From positions 1 to 9,352 of the forward strand of contig SCTL01000742.1 in NCBI GenBank assembly GCA_004297495.1: 9,352 bases of DNA, written 5' to 3'. This document shows, piece after piece, positions 1 to 5,588 of the stretch (position 1 is its first letter; each line of letters starts with the position of its first letter). The stretch comes from Verrucomicrobiota bacterium (GTDB lineage: Bacteria > Verrucomicrobiota > Verrucomicrobiia > Limisphaerales > JADLHS01). The notes under the pieces were generated by a model. The model saw only the letters and a program-made list of their open reading frames with translations, searched no databases and was not told the DNA's origin. The position numbers and the translations under genes were made by a program.

Positions 1-696
1 CGCCGGCTTCAAATGCTTCGGCACTTCATAGACGAGTTGCGTGACCGTCTCGGCGGGATTCGAGCGGCGGCCGATCTGGATCGTTTTGGGAGAGCGTTGA
101 AATTCGTGCGTGAGCGCTTCGATTTCTTTTGAGAGCGTCGCGGAGAACATCAACGTCTGCCGCTGCTTCGGAAGTTGCCGGACGATCTGGCGGATCGAGG
201 GAAGAAATCCCATGTCGAGCATCCGGTCCGCTTCATCCAGCACGAGAAATTGCAGATTGGAGAAATCGCCGTTGCGCCGCTGCGTCAAATCGAGCAACCG
301 TCCAGGACACGCGATGATTACATCCGTCCCTGAATTCAACGCGCGGATTTGCGGGTGTTCACCCACGCCGCCGAAAACCGTGGCGACCGTCAGCGGCAGA
401 TACTTGGCGTAAGCACGGATGTTTTCGTCAATCTGCACGGCGAGTTCGCGCGTCGGGGCGATGACCAGAACTTTTGTGCCGCGCCGTGCGCCCGCCGGTT
501 GCGCGGCGAGTTTGGTGAGAATCGGCAGCGTGAACGCCGCCGTTTTGCCCGTGCCGGTCTGCGCGATGCCGATGAGGTCGTGCCCCGCGATGATCGGCGG
601 GATGGCGGCGGTCTGGATCGGTGTCGGCTCAGTGTAACCCGCGTCCTGCACCGCGTGTAAAATTTTGGCCTCAAGGCCGAGTGCGCGAAATGGCAT
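1..696 (-). CDS. DEAD-box ATP-dependent RNA helicase, RhlE-like (partial, C-terminus beyond left edge)
   Basis: This is an ATP-driven RNA-unwinding enzyme of superfamily 2, probably cytoplasmic and acting in ribosome assembly or RNA turnover. I translated the minus strand from the ATG at 696-694, and it stays open for 232 codons to the window edge. The first RecA-like domain is complete: Q motif G-Y-T-E-P-T-P-I-Q (residues 20-28), Walker A A-Q-T-G-T-G-K-T (45-52), motif Ia P-T-R-E-L-A (81-86), a G-G motif near 109, motif II D-E-A-D (154-157) and motif III S-A-T (185-187). The sequence then enters the linker to the second helicase domain, which lies outside the window. The short N-terminus that begins almost at the Q motif is typical of RhlE proteins. 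The start is supported by the Q-motif spacing; no clear Shine-Dalgarno is seen. It is divergent from the small gene at 884. The family is certain, the RhlE subgroup less so. Confidence 0.95.
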   Translation of the reverse strand, partial: MPFRALGLEAKILHAVQDAGYTEPTPIQTAAIPPIIAGHDLIGIAQTGTGKTAAFTLPILTKLAAQPAGARRGTKVLVIAPTRELAVQIDENIRAYAKYLPLTVATVFGGVGEHPQIRALNSGTDVIIACPGRLLDLTQRRNGDFSNLQFLVLDEADRMLDMGFLPSIRQIVRQLPKQRQTLMFSATLSKEIEALTHEFQRSPKTIQIGRRSNPAETVTQLVYEVPKHLKPA

Positions 697-883
697 AAAG
701 GAGACAGGATAACAGCCGCCCAAGTGATAGCACGTTCTAAAATGTCAACGCAGCGACCGCCTTGATCGGATGATTTCGGCGTCCAGCATTTACAACTACC
801 GGCCTGGCGAGCATGATGTTACTCCCTTCGGAGAAACTTACATGCCGCGGGTGAGTCAACTCCGCAGAAGAAAATAAAAAATT

Positions 884-1009
884 ATGGGTGATAAATCCCC
901 GAAGGCGAACCAGAAGAAGTCCTCACAGAATCAAGCCAAGGCCAGCAGCGCCGACCTGAAGAAGAAACAGGCCCTCGCCGCCAAGCAGGCCGCAGGCAAG
1001 AAGAATTAA
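884..1009 (+). CDS. Small lysine-rich conserved hypothetical protein (41 aa)
   Basis: This short ORF begins ATG at 884-886 and ends TAA at 1007-1009. The protein starts MGDKSPKANQKKSSQNQAKA and ends AAKQAAGKKN. It is built almost entirely from Lys, Gln, Ala, Ser and Asn, has no aromatic residues and no Cys, and should be strongly basic and disordered. From memory, near-identical 40-residue proteins beginning MGDKSPK occur in many unrelated bacteria with no assigned function. That resemblance is why I call it a real gene despite its size. An A-rich stretch (869-881) with AGAAG precedes the start and is at best a weak ribosome-binding site. A strong hairpin at 1024-1056 follows the stop and may end or stabilise its transcript. 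Nucleic-acid binding is a guess from charge only. Confidence 0.75.
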   Translation: MGDKSPKANQKKSSQNQAKASSADLKKKQALAAKQAAGKKN

Positions 1010-1023
1010 CCATTGGTTTCGTG

Positions 1024-1056
1024 CCGTCTCTGCCGGAATCACATCCGGCGAGACGG
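1024..1056 (+). terminator. Strong bulged hairpin after the 41-aa gene (terminator-like, no T-tract)
   Basis: CCGTCTC (1024-1030) pairs with GAGACGG (1050-1056), and GCCGGA (1032-1037) pairs with TCCGGC (1044-1049). That gives 13 base pairs with one bulged T at 1031 and a six-base loop. It lies 15 bases after the stop of the lysine-rich gene and 26 bases before the ATG of the next gene. No run of T follows on the plus strand, so it is not a textbook intrinsic terminator. It could instead protect the mRNA 3' end, attenuate transcription or bind a protein. The structure is read directly from the sequence; the role is inference. Confidence 0.55.
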
Positions 1057-1081
1057 ACTCGATGCAACCAAAACATTTCGC

Positions 1082-1357
1082 ATGGCGCTAAGACTTCGAC
1101 AAGGTCAGGTCTGGAAGCATGGCGATGAATTCATTCGCGTCGTAAAACTCGAACGGCTTGAAGTGGGATACATGACCTTTAAGAAGCTCCGAGCGGGCGA
1201 AGGCAAACATCACCACACGAGCAAAAAAGATTTCTGCCGGCTCTTGAAGACCTGTACCTTGCTCGACCAGAAACCTGCCAGAGCAACGACCAGCCAGCCG
1301 GCCACACCACTGCCTTCACTGGGTCTCAATCCGCCGTTGAGTGCTGAAACGGAATAG
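1082..1357 (+). CDS. Conserved hypothetical protein (91 aa)
   Basis: I recognise no named domain. The first 60 or so residues form a compact, probably beta-rich unit that begins MALRLRQGQVWKHGDEFIRV and continues with V-K-L-E-R-L-E-V-G-Y, a histidine cluster (G-K-H-H-H-T) and K-K-D-F-C-R-L-L-K. I have an impression of similar short proteins with a G-Q-V-W...K-K-x-F-C-R-L-L pattern in Verrucomicrobiota and relatives, but cannot check it. The last 25-30 residues are rich in Pro, Ser, Thr and Ala and are likely disordered. I chose the ATG at 1082. The frame is open upstream to a TTG at 1013, but that start would put the stable hairpin 1024-1056 inside the coding region and add an unrelated basic extension. 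The gene ends 17 bases before yjdM and may be co-transcribed with it. Confidence 0.6.
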   Translation: MALRLRQGQVWKHGDEFIRVVKLERLEVGYMTFKKLRAGEGKHHHTSKKDFCRLLKTCTLLDQKPARATTSQPATPLPSLGLNPPLSAETE

Positions 1358-1374
1358 TATTATCCTGTTTCTTC

Positions 1375-1707
1375 ATGAGCAAACCTGCCTGCCCGATGTG
1401 TGAAATGAACGAAGTGCTGGATCATCCGGATAAATGGGAATGTGTCACGTGCGGCCACGAATGGCCGCGCGCAGCCGCGCCAGAAACGCCGGAAGCCGCG
1501 CGCGTCGTCAAGGACGCCCACGGCAATGTGCTCGCGGATGGCGACTGCATCATTCTCATCAAAGACCTGAAACTCGGCGGCTCGTCCGTGCTCAAGGGCG
1601 GCTCGAAATCCAAACCCATCCGCCTCGTGGAGGGCGATCACGAAATTGACTGCAAGGTGGACGGCATCGCCGTCGGCCTGAAGGCGTGTTTTGTGAAGAA
1701 GGCGTGA
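1375..1707 (+). CDS. yjdM: YjdM/PhnA family zinc-ribbon protein
   Basis: This 110-residue protein matches the YjdM family, formerly called PhnA or alkylphosphonate utilisation protein, over its whole length. The N-terminal zinc ribbon has cysteine pairs C6-P-M-C9 and C23-V-T-C26, followed by G-H-E-W. The C-terminal PhnA domain shows V-K-D-A-H-G-N-V-L, then G-D-C-I-I-L-I-K-D-L-K-L-G and the K-G-G-S-K-S-K-P-I-R-L segment, ending in L-K-A-C-F-V-K-K-A. The length equals that of the family. The biochemical role is not settled: the old link to phosphonoacetate hydrolase belongs to a different protein that shared the PhnA name. No phosphonate genes are nearby. The ATG at 1375 is the natural start because the zinc ribbon begins five residues later. 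The gene is convergent with the hypothetical gene ending at 1722, with 14 bases between them. Confidence 0.93.
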   Translation: MSKPACPMCEMNEVLDHPDKWECVTCGHEWPRAAAPETPEAARVVKDAHGNVLADGDCIILIKDLKLGGSSVLKGGSKSKPIRLVEGDHEIDCKVDGIAVGLKACFVKKA

Positions 1708-1721
1708 GACGGTCGGCGGAT

Positions 1722-2135
1722 TCAATTCCGCTGCGGATCAACCAACCCGCCCTTCAGCCGGAAGCGCGCGACTTCCATCTCTCCGCGAACTCCCGGAATC
1801 AGCATCGCCACACCGGCATCGTCGTCCTGAAAGTAAAAGAACAAGACGACTCGTCCGTCCGCCTGCGCGTTGCCATGCACGAACCGGTGCGCGCGCAGAT
1901 ACGACACCAGCGTGCCCTCCAACTCCACGCGCCGTCCGATCGCCCGCGACACGACATGGCCCAGCACGGCGACGAGTTTCGGCATTTTTTCCGGATCGGA
2001 GGCGCGGACAAACTCGCGGTCGCCCGCAAACTCCTCCAGAAAATAATTCACGGCCAGCTCGTAATCGGTCGGATGCAACATCCGCTCGCGCAACACGCCG
2101 AGGTGATGGGGAAAATCTTTGGAGGCGGAATTCAT
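1722..2135 (-). CDS. Conserved hypothetical protein (137 aa)
   Basis: I do not recognise a named domain. The protein is soluble and mixed alpha/beta, with a mostly helical first half (F-P-H-H-L-G-V-L-R-E-R-M-L-H-P-T-D-Y-E, then A-V-N-Y-F-L-E-E-F-A-G-D). The second half has hydrophobic strands (G-R-V-V-L-F-F-Y-F-Q and G-V-A-M-L-I-P-G) and ends in a basic tail. No Cys, signal peptide or membrane segment is seen, and no catalytic triad can be proposed. Amino-acid use is ordinary and the high-GC codon pattern matches its neighbours, so this looks like a resident gene. The ATG at 2135 is 16 bases downstream of the DUF5069 stop at 2152 on the same strand, so the two are probably co-transcribed. A structural or stress-related role cannot be told from sequence. 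Confidence 0.75.
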   Translation of the reverse strand: MNSASKDFPHHLGVLRERMLHPTDYELAVNYFLEEFAGDREFVRASDPEKMPKLVAVLGHVVSRAIGRRVELEGTLVSYLRAHRFVHGNAQADGRVVLFFYFQDDDAGVAMLIPGVRGEMEVARFRLKGGLVDPQRN

Positions 2136-2151
2136 GTTTGAATATTGGTTG

Positions 2152-2610
2152 CTATTTGCCGGGCTTCAGCCGGCCTTCGTCCAGGTCAATGAACTCAAAC
2201 ATCGTCTGCACCGTGCCGGGTGGCAGACCGATTTCTGCAAGCCGCTCGTTCAACCGCTGCGTGCCGGCATCGCGCCAGCCGCGCTTGGTCATGAAGGCAT
2301 TCCAGGCTTCAATCTCTTGATCGTCCGGCTGGCGACCGTGCATGAACGCCCATGCTAGCAACTCCGTATCGCTCTTGTCGCCCTTGAGCGTCTCCGCTTC
2401 GAGGGCCGCGTAATCTATTTTGAGCAACTGGCAGCAGCGCCAATCGAAGCTCCCTTTCACCGCGCCGCGCATCGGTTGCCAGCCCTCTGGCAATTTCCCC
2501 GCCGCCGCGAGCCGGATCTTGTCCAGCATGCGACCGAAATAAACAATGCCGTTGATCTGATCGAACGGGCTGCGCAGCCCGGGAATGATGGTTGGATATG
2601 GTTGTGACAT
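2152..2610 (-). CDS. DUF5069 domain-containing protein (152 aa)
   Basis: The protein matches the pattern I know for DUF5069: an N-terminal P-G-L-R-S-P-F-D-Q-I-N-G-I-V-Y-F-G-R-M-L-D-K-I-R segment, A-A-G-K-L-P, F-D-W-R, L-L-K-I-D-Y, and the D-T-E-L-L-A-W-A-F signature near the middle. The C-terminal third is helical and charged. No function has been assigned to the family as far as I know. I chose the ATG at 2610 because it places the start just before the conserved P-G-L-R-S-P segment and gives about the usual family length. The frame is open further upstream to 2751, but that stretch runs through the divergent promoter region and under the AHSA1 start, and encodes a spurious hydrophobic leader. 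It probably forms a two-gene unit with the downstream 137-residue gene. Confidence 0.85.
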   Translation of the reverse strand: MSQPYPTIIPGLRSPFDQINGIVYFGRMLDKIRLAAAGKLPEGWQPMRGAVKGSFDWRCCQLLKIDYAALEAETLKGDKSDTELLAWAFMHGRQPDDQEIEAWNAFMTKRGWRDAGTQRLNERLAEIGLPPGTVQTMFEFIDLDEGRLKPGK

Positions 2611-2728
2611 GGCCCTGAATAGAGCATTGCAAAATCGAGCGCGCAAGTGAACTGTCTTGGCGAGATTTTTTACAACCGATGTCCTAAAACGTCCGCCCGG
2701 TTCGTCGTAATGATAAAACAAAACCACC

Positions 2729-3190
2729 ATGACAACAAACAACACCAACACGGTCCGACTTCATCGAGTGCTACGCGCCAAGCCGGAGCGAGTTTACCGC
2801 GCCTTCCTCGATCCGGACGCGATGGCCAAATGGCTTCCACCGAATGGATTCACCGGCAAGGTGCACCAGATGGACGCGAAAGTCGGCGGCACTTACAAAA
2901 TGTCGTTCACCAATTTCTCCACCGGCAAGAGCCATTCTTTCGGTGGAAAGTATCTCGAACTCAAGCCGGGTGAATTGCTCCGTTACACGGACAAGTTCGA
3001 CGACGCCAATCTGCCGGGCGAGATGATCACCACCGTCGCCTTGAAACAGGTCTTTTGCGGAACGGAACTGAACGTCACGCAGGAAGGCATCCCGGCGATG
3101 ATTCCCGCTGAGGCATGTTACATGGGCTGGCAGGAATCACTGATTCTGTTGGCAAAACTGGTTGAGGCGGAAATTCCCGATCAGCCGTGA
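2729..3190 (+). CDS. AHSA1/SRPBCC (START-like) domain protein
   Basis: This is a single-domain protein of the helix-grip fold in the AHSA1 (activator of Hsp90 ATPase homologue 1-like) branch. It has the early helix A-K-P-E-R-V-Y-R-A-F-L-D-P-D (residues 17-30), the K-W-L-P-P-N-G-F turn (34-41), G-G-x-Y around 53-56, the central strand G-K-Y-L-E-L-K-P-G-E-L-L-R-Y, and the late motif G-T-E-L-N-V-T-Q-E-G-I-P (111-122). The long C-terminal helix follows (G-W-Q-E-S-L-I-L-L-A-K-L-V-E). The length of 153 is normal for the family. The fold binds small hydrophobic ligands in its cavity, but the ligand here cannot be predicted and real Hsp90 partnership is not implied. The ATG at 2729 lies 118 bases from the divergent DUF5069 start. 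The downstream gene starts 10 bases after this stop, so the two likely share a transcript. Confidence 0.9.
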   Translation: MTTNNTNTVRLHRVLRAKPERVYRAFLDPDAMAKWLPPNGFTGKVHQMDAKVGGTYKMSFTNFSTGKSHSFGGKYLELKPGELLRYTDKFDDANLPGEMITTVALKQVFCGTELNVTQEGIPAMIPAEACYMGWQESLILLAKLVEAEIPDQP

Positions 3191-3200
3191 AGGCTGATGA

Positions 3201-3812
3201 ATGCCAGACGCAAACATGGATCAACAACTCGTCCTCTTTGATACTCCCGAACCGGCTCCAGCTAAATACAGCGTGTTTCTGGCAGTCTTTCCGCCTCCCT
3301 TGATGGCACGCCATATTCCCGATTTGGCGATGGAAATCCGGGGAAGGTATGGACTACACGGAGGAGTACGTCCGCTGAATCATTTGCACGTCTCCCTGTA
3401 TCCTCTCGGCGGCTGCTTCGAAGTATCCGAAAGGGTGATTCATTTCGTCGGTCAAATCTGCGAGGTGGTCGTTGCATCCATGCCAGCGTTTGAAGTCAGA
3501 TTTGACAGGGTGATCAGTTTTAACGGCGGCAGGCCTGGCAACTGTCCGCTCGTTCTTGTTAACCGCAGTGGCGGCAACGCACAGTTGAGGAAGCTTCGTC
3601 AAGCGCTCGACACAGAGTTTTCGAAGTTTCGGCGTCGCGGAGGCGGCAACTTGAGATTTGATCCGCACGTCACACTGCTTTACGACCAGCAAAGTATTCC
3701 AGAAGAACCCATTGAGCCGGTAAGCTGGGTGGTTGATGAAATCGCTCTCGTGTTCAGCGAGGTCGGTGCAACGAAATACGAACGACTTGGCCGTTGGAAA
3801 CTGGGCGATTAG
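3201..3812 (+). CDS. 2'-5' RNA ligase / 2H phosphoesterase superfamily protein
   Basis: Two H-x-[S/T]-x motifs define the 2H fold: H63-V-S-L within the H-L-H-V-S-L-Y segment and H156-V-T-L within F-D-P-H-V-T-L-L-Y. The two histidines act as acid and base on 2'-3' cyclic or 2'-5' phosphate bonds in ThpR-type enzymes. The spacing of about 93 residues and the length of 203 suit that group. The RNA substrate is unknown. Between the motifs lie a strand segment (F-E-V-R-F-D-R-V-I-S-F) and a helix with a very basic patch (K-F-R-R-R-G-G-G) that could contact nucleic acid. The ATG at 3201 has AAGG seven bases upstream; the ATG at 3216 is an alternative that would remove five residues. The gene probably follows the AHSA1 gene in one transcript and converges on DUF1697, whose stop is 9 bases away. 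Confidence 0.85.
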   Translation: MPDANMDQQLVLFDTPEPAPAKYSVFLAVFPPPLMARHIPDLAMEIRGRYGLHGGVRPLNHLHVSLYPLGGCFEVSERVIHFVGQICEVVVASMPAFEVRFDRVISFNGGRPGNCPLVLVNRSGGNAQLRKLRQALDTEFSKFRRRGGGNLRFDPHVTLLYDQQSIPEEPIEPVSWVVDEIALVFSEVGATKYERLGRWKLGD

Positions 3813-3821
3813 TCCAAACCA

Positions 3822-4367
3822 CTACTTCTCCGCCACGCGCCCGAGTTCAGCGAGCTTGAGCACGGTGTTCCAATTCCGCGCGGTATAAGTGACGCCGATC
3901 CACTGGTCGAATTTCTCCCTCATCTTGCTTGGCCCGAACCCGTGCGGCGTGTGCAGGTAGGCGACGCCTTCAATGACCTTGATGTCCTCGCCTTTCACCG
4001 CGAGGGCGCGGATGCGCTTGACTTCCTCTGCTTTTGGCGCGCTTTCGAGCAGCACGGCATGAACGGTCGTCGGTGCTTTCGCCGCGGCTTTGGCGAAAGG
4101 ATTGCGCGCGACCAGATCGTCCCACTCGGCCAGCGTCGGCGCGAAGATGGCCTTGTCAAAATTGAAGTGCTTGCGACAAAGTTCCGCGATCGTGGCGATG
4201 ACCTGCTTCCGGCTCAGCCGGCTGCGGACGATGGCGTTGCCGCTGTTGATGTAGGTGGTCACGTTCTCAAAGCCCGCTTCGGTGAGTTTTTCGCGGAGCG
4301 CCTGGACAGGCAGTTGCGTCTTCCCGCCCACGCCGCGGAAGAGGATGAGATAAACGGTGTGTTTCAT
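3822..4367 (-). CDS. DUF1697 domain-containing protein
   Basis: The sequence shows the standard DUF1697 layout over its full 181 residues. The N-terminal strand M-K-H-T-V-Y-L-I-L-F-R-G-V-G-G is followed by the helix L-R-E-K-L-T-E-A-G-F. Next comes the family signature V-T-T-Y-I-N-S-G-N-A-I-V at about residues 36-47, and later the N-P-F-A segment with the strand V-H-A-V-L-L. The C-terminal T-A-R-N-W-N-T-V-L-K-L motif is the most diagnostic part. The family is small, cytoplasmic and has no firmly known activity. The ATG at 4367 starts directly at the conserved first strand. The gene lies 34 bases downstream of the cupin stop on the same strand, so it may be transcribed with it. Its high-GC codon use matches the resident genes. 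Confidence 0.92.
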   Translation of the reverse strand: MKHTVYLILFRGVGGKTQLPVQALREKLTEAGFENVTTYINSGNAIVRSRLSRKQVIATIAELCRKHFNFDKAIFAPTLAEWDDLVARNPFAKAAAKAPTTVHAVLLESAPKAEEVKRIRALAVKGEDIKVIEGVAYLHTPHGFGPSKMREKFDQWIGVTYTARNWNTVLKLAELGRVAEK

Positions 4368-4401
4368 CGGCTTGCGATTGTTGGCTCTCCCGACGCGAAG
4401 T

Positions 4402-4875
4402 TCAACTTTTCGGCGGCCACTTCACGCCGGTGAGCTCCTTGGGCAATTGCGTCGGGTCAACGGGGTAAATGAGCGACATGTCGGGCTTGGTCTTTGTGCC
4501 GGGGAGGAATTCCAGTTCCTCCGGCGCGCCGATGATGAGCCAGAGCACCTCGGCGGCGGTGTCGTTGAACACCTGGCGCAACTGGTCCGGCCCGACCAGC
4601 ACGCCGCCGTAGCGCGGCACGGTCAACGTCTCGTCGCCCACGCACAGGCGGCCCGTGCCTTCCAGCACGAAATAAAACTCCTCCTGACGGATGTGTTTGT
4701 GCAGCGTGCCCGCACTTTTCGCCGGATACCTCCAGAGCCGCGCGCTGAGATTCTCGCTCCCGGTGCGCTCCAGATAATCCGCGTTCGGGATGCGCATCAG
4801 ATTGGAGAGCCGCCAGGAGAGGTCTTCCGGCTTGATGAGATGGTAACCTTGAATGGGTTTCATTGGATCACTCAT
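4402..4875 (-). CDS. Cupin domain-containing protein
   Basis: This is a single-domain cupin of about 157 residues. Cupin motif 1 is clear: G-T-L-H59-K-H61-I-R-Q-E65-E-F-Y-F-V-L-E-G, giving two His and one Glu as metal ligands. Motif 2 (G-P-D-Q-L-R-Q-V-F-N, residues 95-104) has Arg100 where the fourth ligand His is usual, so metal binding may be altered or absent. It is followed by L-W-L-I-I-G-A-P-E-E, which I associate with a group of small uncharacterised bacterial cupins. Substrate unknown. I chose the ATG at 4875 because GGGAGG lies 11 bases upstream; the ATG at 4863 is an alternative. The frame also reaches an ATG at 4917, but those 14 extra codons come from the flanking repeat of the transposase. 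Probably followed in one transcript by DUF1697. Confidence 0.88.
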   Translation of the reverse strand: MSDPMKPIQGYHLIKPEDLSWRLSNLMRIPNADYLERTGSENLSARLWRYPAKSAGTLHKHIRQEEFYFVLEGTGRLCVGDETLTVPRYGGVLVGPDQLRQVFNDTAAEVLWLIIGAPEELEFLPGTKTKPDMSLIYPVDPTQLPKELTGVKWPPKS

Positions 4876-4886
4876 AAATAAGTCTG

Positions 4887-4892
4887 CCTCCC
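4887..4892 (-). promoter_or_regulatory. Likely ribosome-binding site of the cupin gene
   Basis: GGGAGG on the minus strand is the best Shine-Dalgarno-like match in this part of the window, 11 bases before the ATG at 4875. Four of its bases (4889-4892) lie in a 7-base-pair stem, TCCCGTT (4889-4895) with AACGGGA (4902-4908), formed with the end of the adjacent repeat. In RNA this stem could partly mask the site. Confidence 0.45.
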
Positions 4893-4897
4893 GTTTG

Positions 4898-5005
4898 TCC
4901 CAACGGGATAAAATCATTCAGCCCAGGGTTGCGAGGCACGAGCTACCCTGGGAAACCGTCCAAAGAAAATTAACAACCCTGAAAGGGTTGAATCAATCCC
5001 ACACA
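4898..5005 (+). repeat. Left inverted repeat of the Y1 transposase element (three hairpins)
   Basis: Reading inwards on the plus strand there are three palindromes. The outer one is T-CCC-AAC-GGG-A (4898-4908). The middle one has stem CCCAGGGT (4922-4929) with ACCCTGGG (4945-4952) around a 15-base loop. The inner one is CAACCCTGAAAGGGTTG (4974-4990), a 7-base-pair stem with a GAA loop. The same series in the same order is found reversed on the other side of the transposase (5467-5581). The stems are conserved while the loop of the middle hairpin differs. The inner end overlaps the stop codon of the transposase at 4993-4995 and similarity fades around 5005. Confidence 0.85.
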
Positions 5006-5448
5006 TACCGTTCGTCGAATTCGATTTCGTATCGGCGCAGCAATTGGCGGAACTCGTCCTGAAACGAAACCTTGTGATGATGTTCCTCCTGCCCGGCGAT
5101 ATATTCGCGCACGGTTTCGATCTGTGAAAAGCCGATGGAGAAAATGCCATAACCATTTTGCCACGCGAAATCGGAGAGGTCAGGCGATTTGGTTTTAAGC
5201 CACAACGACGAACCGCGTTTGACCTCTTTGACCATCGCCGCCGCGTCACAGGTGCGGGACAACGCGCAAAGCAGATGCACATGATCTTCCACGCCACCAA
5301 CGATGACGGGTTGGCATTCGAGGTTGGTCAGGATGCCGCCGAGATAACGATGCAATTCTTCGCGCAATGGTTTGTCGCGGAGGAAAGGCCGCCGGTCTTT
5401 GGTGGAAAAGACCGTGTGCACGAGAATTTTGGCGAGGGATTGCGGCAC
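4993..5448 (-). mobile_element. IS200-like Y1 transposase (RAYT-type, REP-associated)
   Basis: This 151-residue protein is a single-strand DNA transposase of the HUH/Y1 class. The N-terminus M-P-Q-S-L-A-K-I-L-V-H-T-V-F-S-T-K is typical of stand-alone IS200-like transposases. The HUH motif is D55-H56-V57-H58-L-L, and the catalytic tyrosine is most likely Y116 in V-R-E-Y-I-A-G-Q-E-E-H-H. The W-Q-N-G-Y-G-I-F-S-I segment (96-105) is also usual for the family. No frameshift or stop interrupts it, so the enzyme appears intact. The start is GTG at 5448, chosen because it gives the conserved M-P-Q-S-L beginning; no in-frame ATG lies close by. Lack of a partner IS605 orfB gene and the flanking palindromes place it with REP-associated tyrosine transposases, which move or multiply short hairpin repeats. 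The strand matches thiC and the cupin gene. Confidence 0.92.
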
Positions 5449-5466
5449 GACGGAATGATGCGGGAT

Positions 5467-5581
5467 GTGGGGATTTGATTCAACCCTTTCAGGGTTGATG
5501 AAATTTGTGGAACGATGACCCAGGGTAGTCCCGCGGCGCGGGTCAACCCTGGGCTGAGTGATGGAATCCCATTGGGATTCC
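5467..5581 (-). repeat. Right inverted repeat of the Y1 transposase element (three hairpins)
   Basis: This is the reverse-oriented partner of the repeat at 4898-5005. Reading outwards on the plus strand, the inner palindrome is CAACCCT (5481-5487), loop TTC, AGGGTTG (5491-5497). The middle stem is CCCAGGGT (5519-5526) with ACCCTGGG (5546-5553). The outer palindrome is GGAATCCC (5563-5570), loop ATT, GGGATTCC (5574-5581). Blocks shared with the left copy include CAGCCCAGGGTTG beside the middle stem and TTGAATCAA beside the inner stem. It lies just upstream of the transposase GTG and ends 8 bases before the stop codon of the GIY-YIG gene. Confidence 0.85.
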
Positions 5582-5588
5582 CCGAAGC

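Noticed and set aside
697..883. Divergent gap between the helicase and the 41-residue gene, examined for an RNA gene or promoters.
   Set aside because: No clear promoter boxes, hairpin-plus-T terminator or RNA motif could be supported; presumably it holds two divergent promoters.
1013..1081. TTG-initiated upstream extension of the 91-residue gene.
   Set aside because: It would run through the stable hairpin 1024-1056, has no ribosome-binding site and adds sequence unlike the conserved core; the ATG at 1082 is preferred.
2611..2728. Divergent gap between DUF5069 and AHSA1, examined for operators.
   Set aside because: Only AT-richer stretches without a convincing -35/-10 pair or inverted repeat.
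2611..2751. Hydrophobic N-terminal leader in frame with DUF5069, looking like a membrane anchor.
   Set aside because: It overlaps the start of the divergent AHSA1 gene and the shared promoter region; the DUF5069 similarity starts after the ATG at 2610.
3942..4433. Open plus-strand frame opposite DUF1697 (and a further one at 4357-4881 opposite the cupin gene).
   Set aside because: Antisense frames opened by high GC at the third codon position; the minus-strand proteins match known families, these do not.
4974..5497. Repeated CAACCCT palindromes considered as CRISPR repeats.
   Set aside because: Only two copies, in inverted orientation and separated by a transposase gene; no regular spacers.
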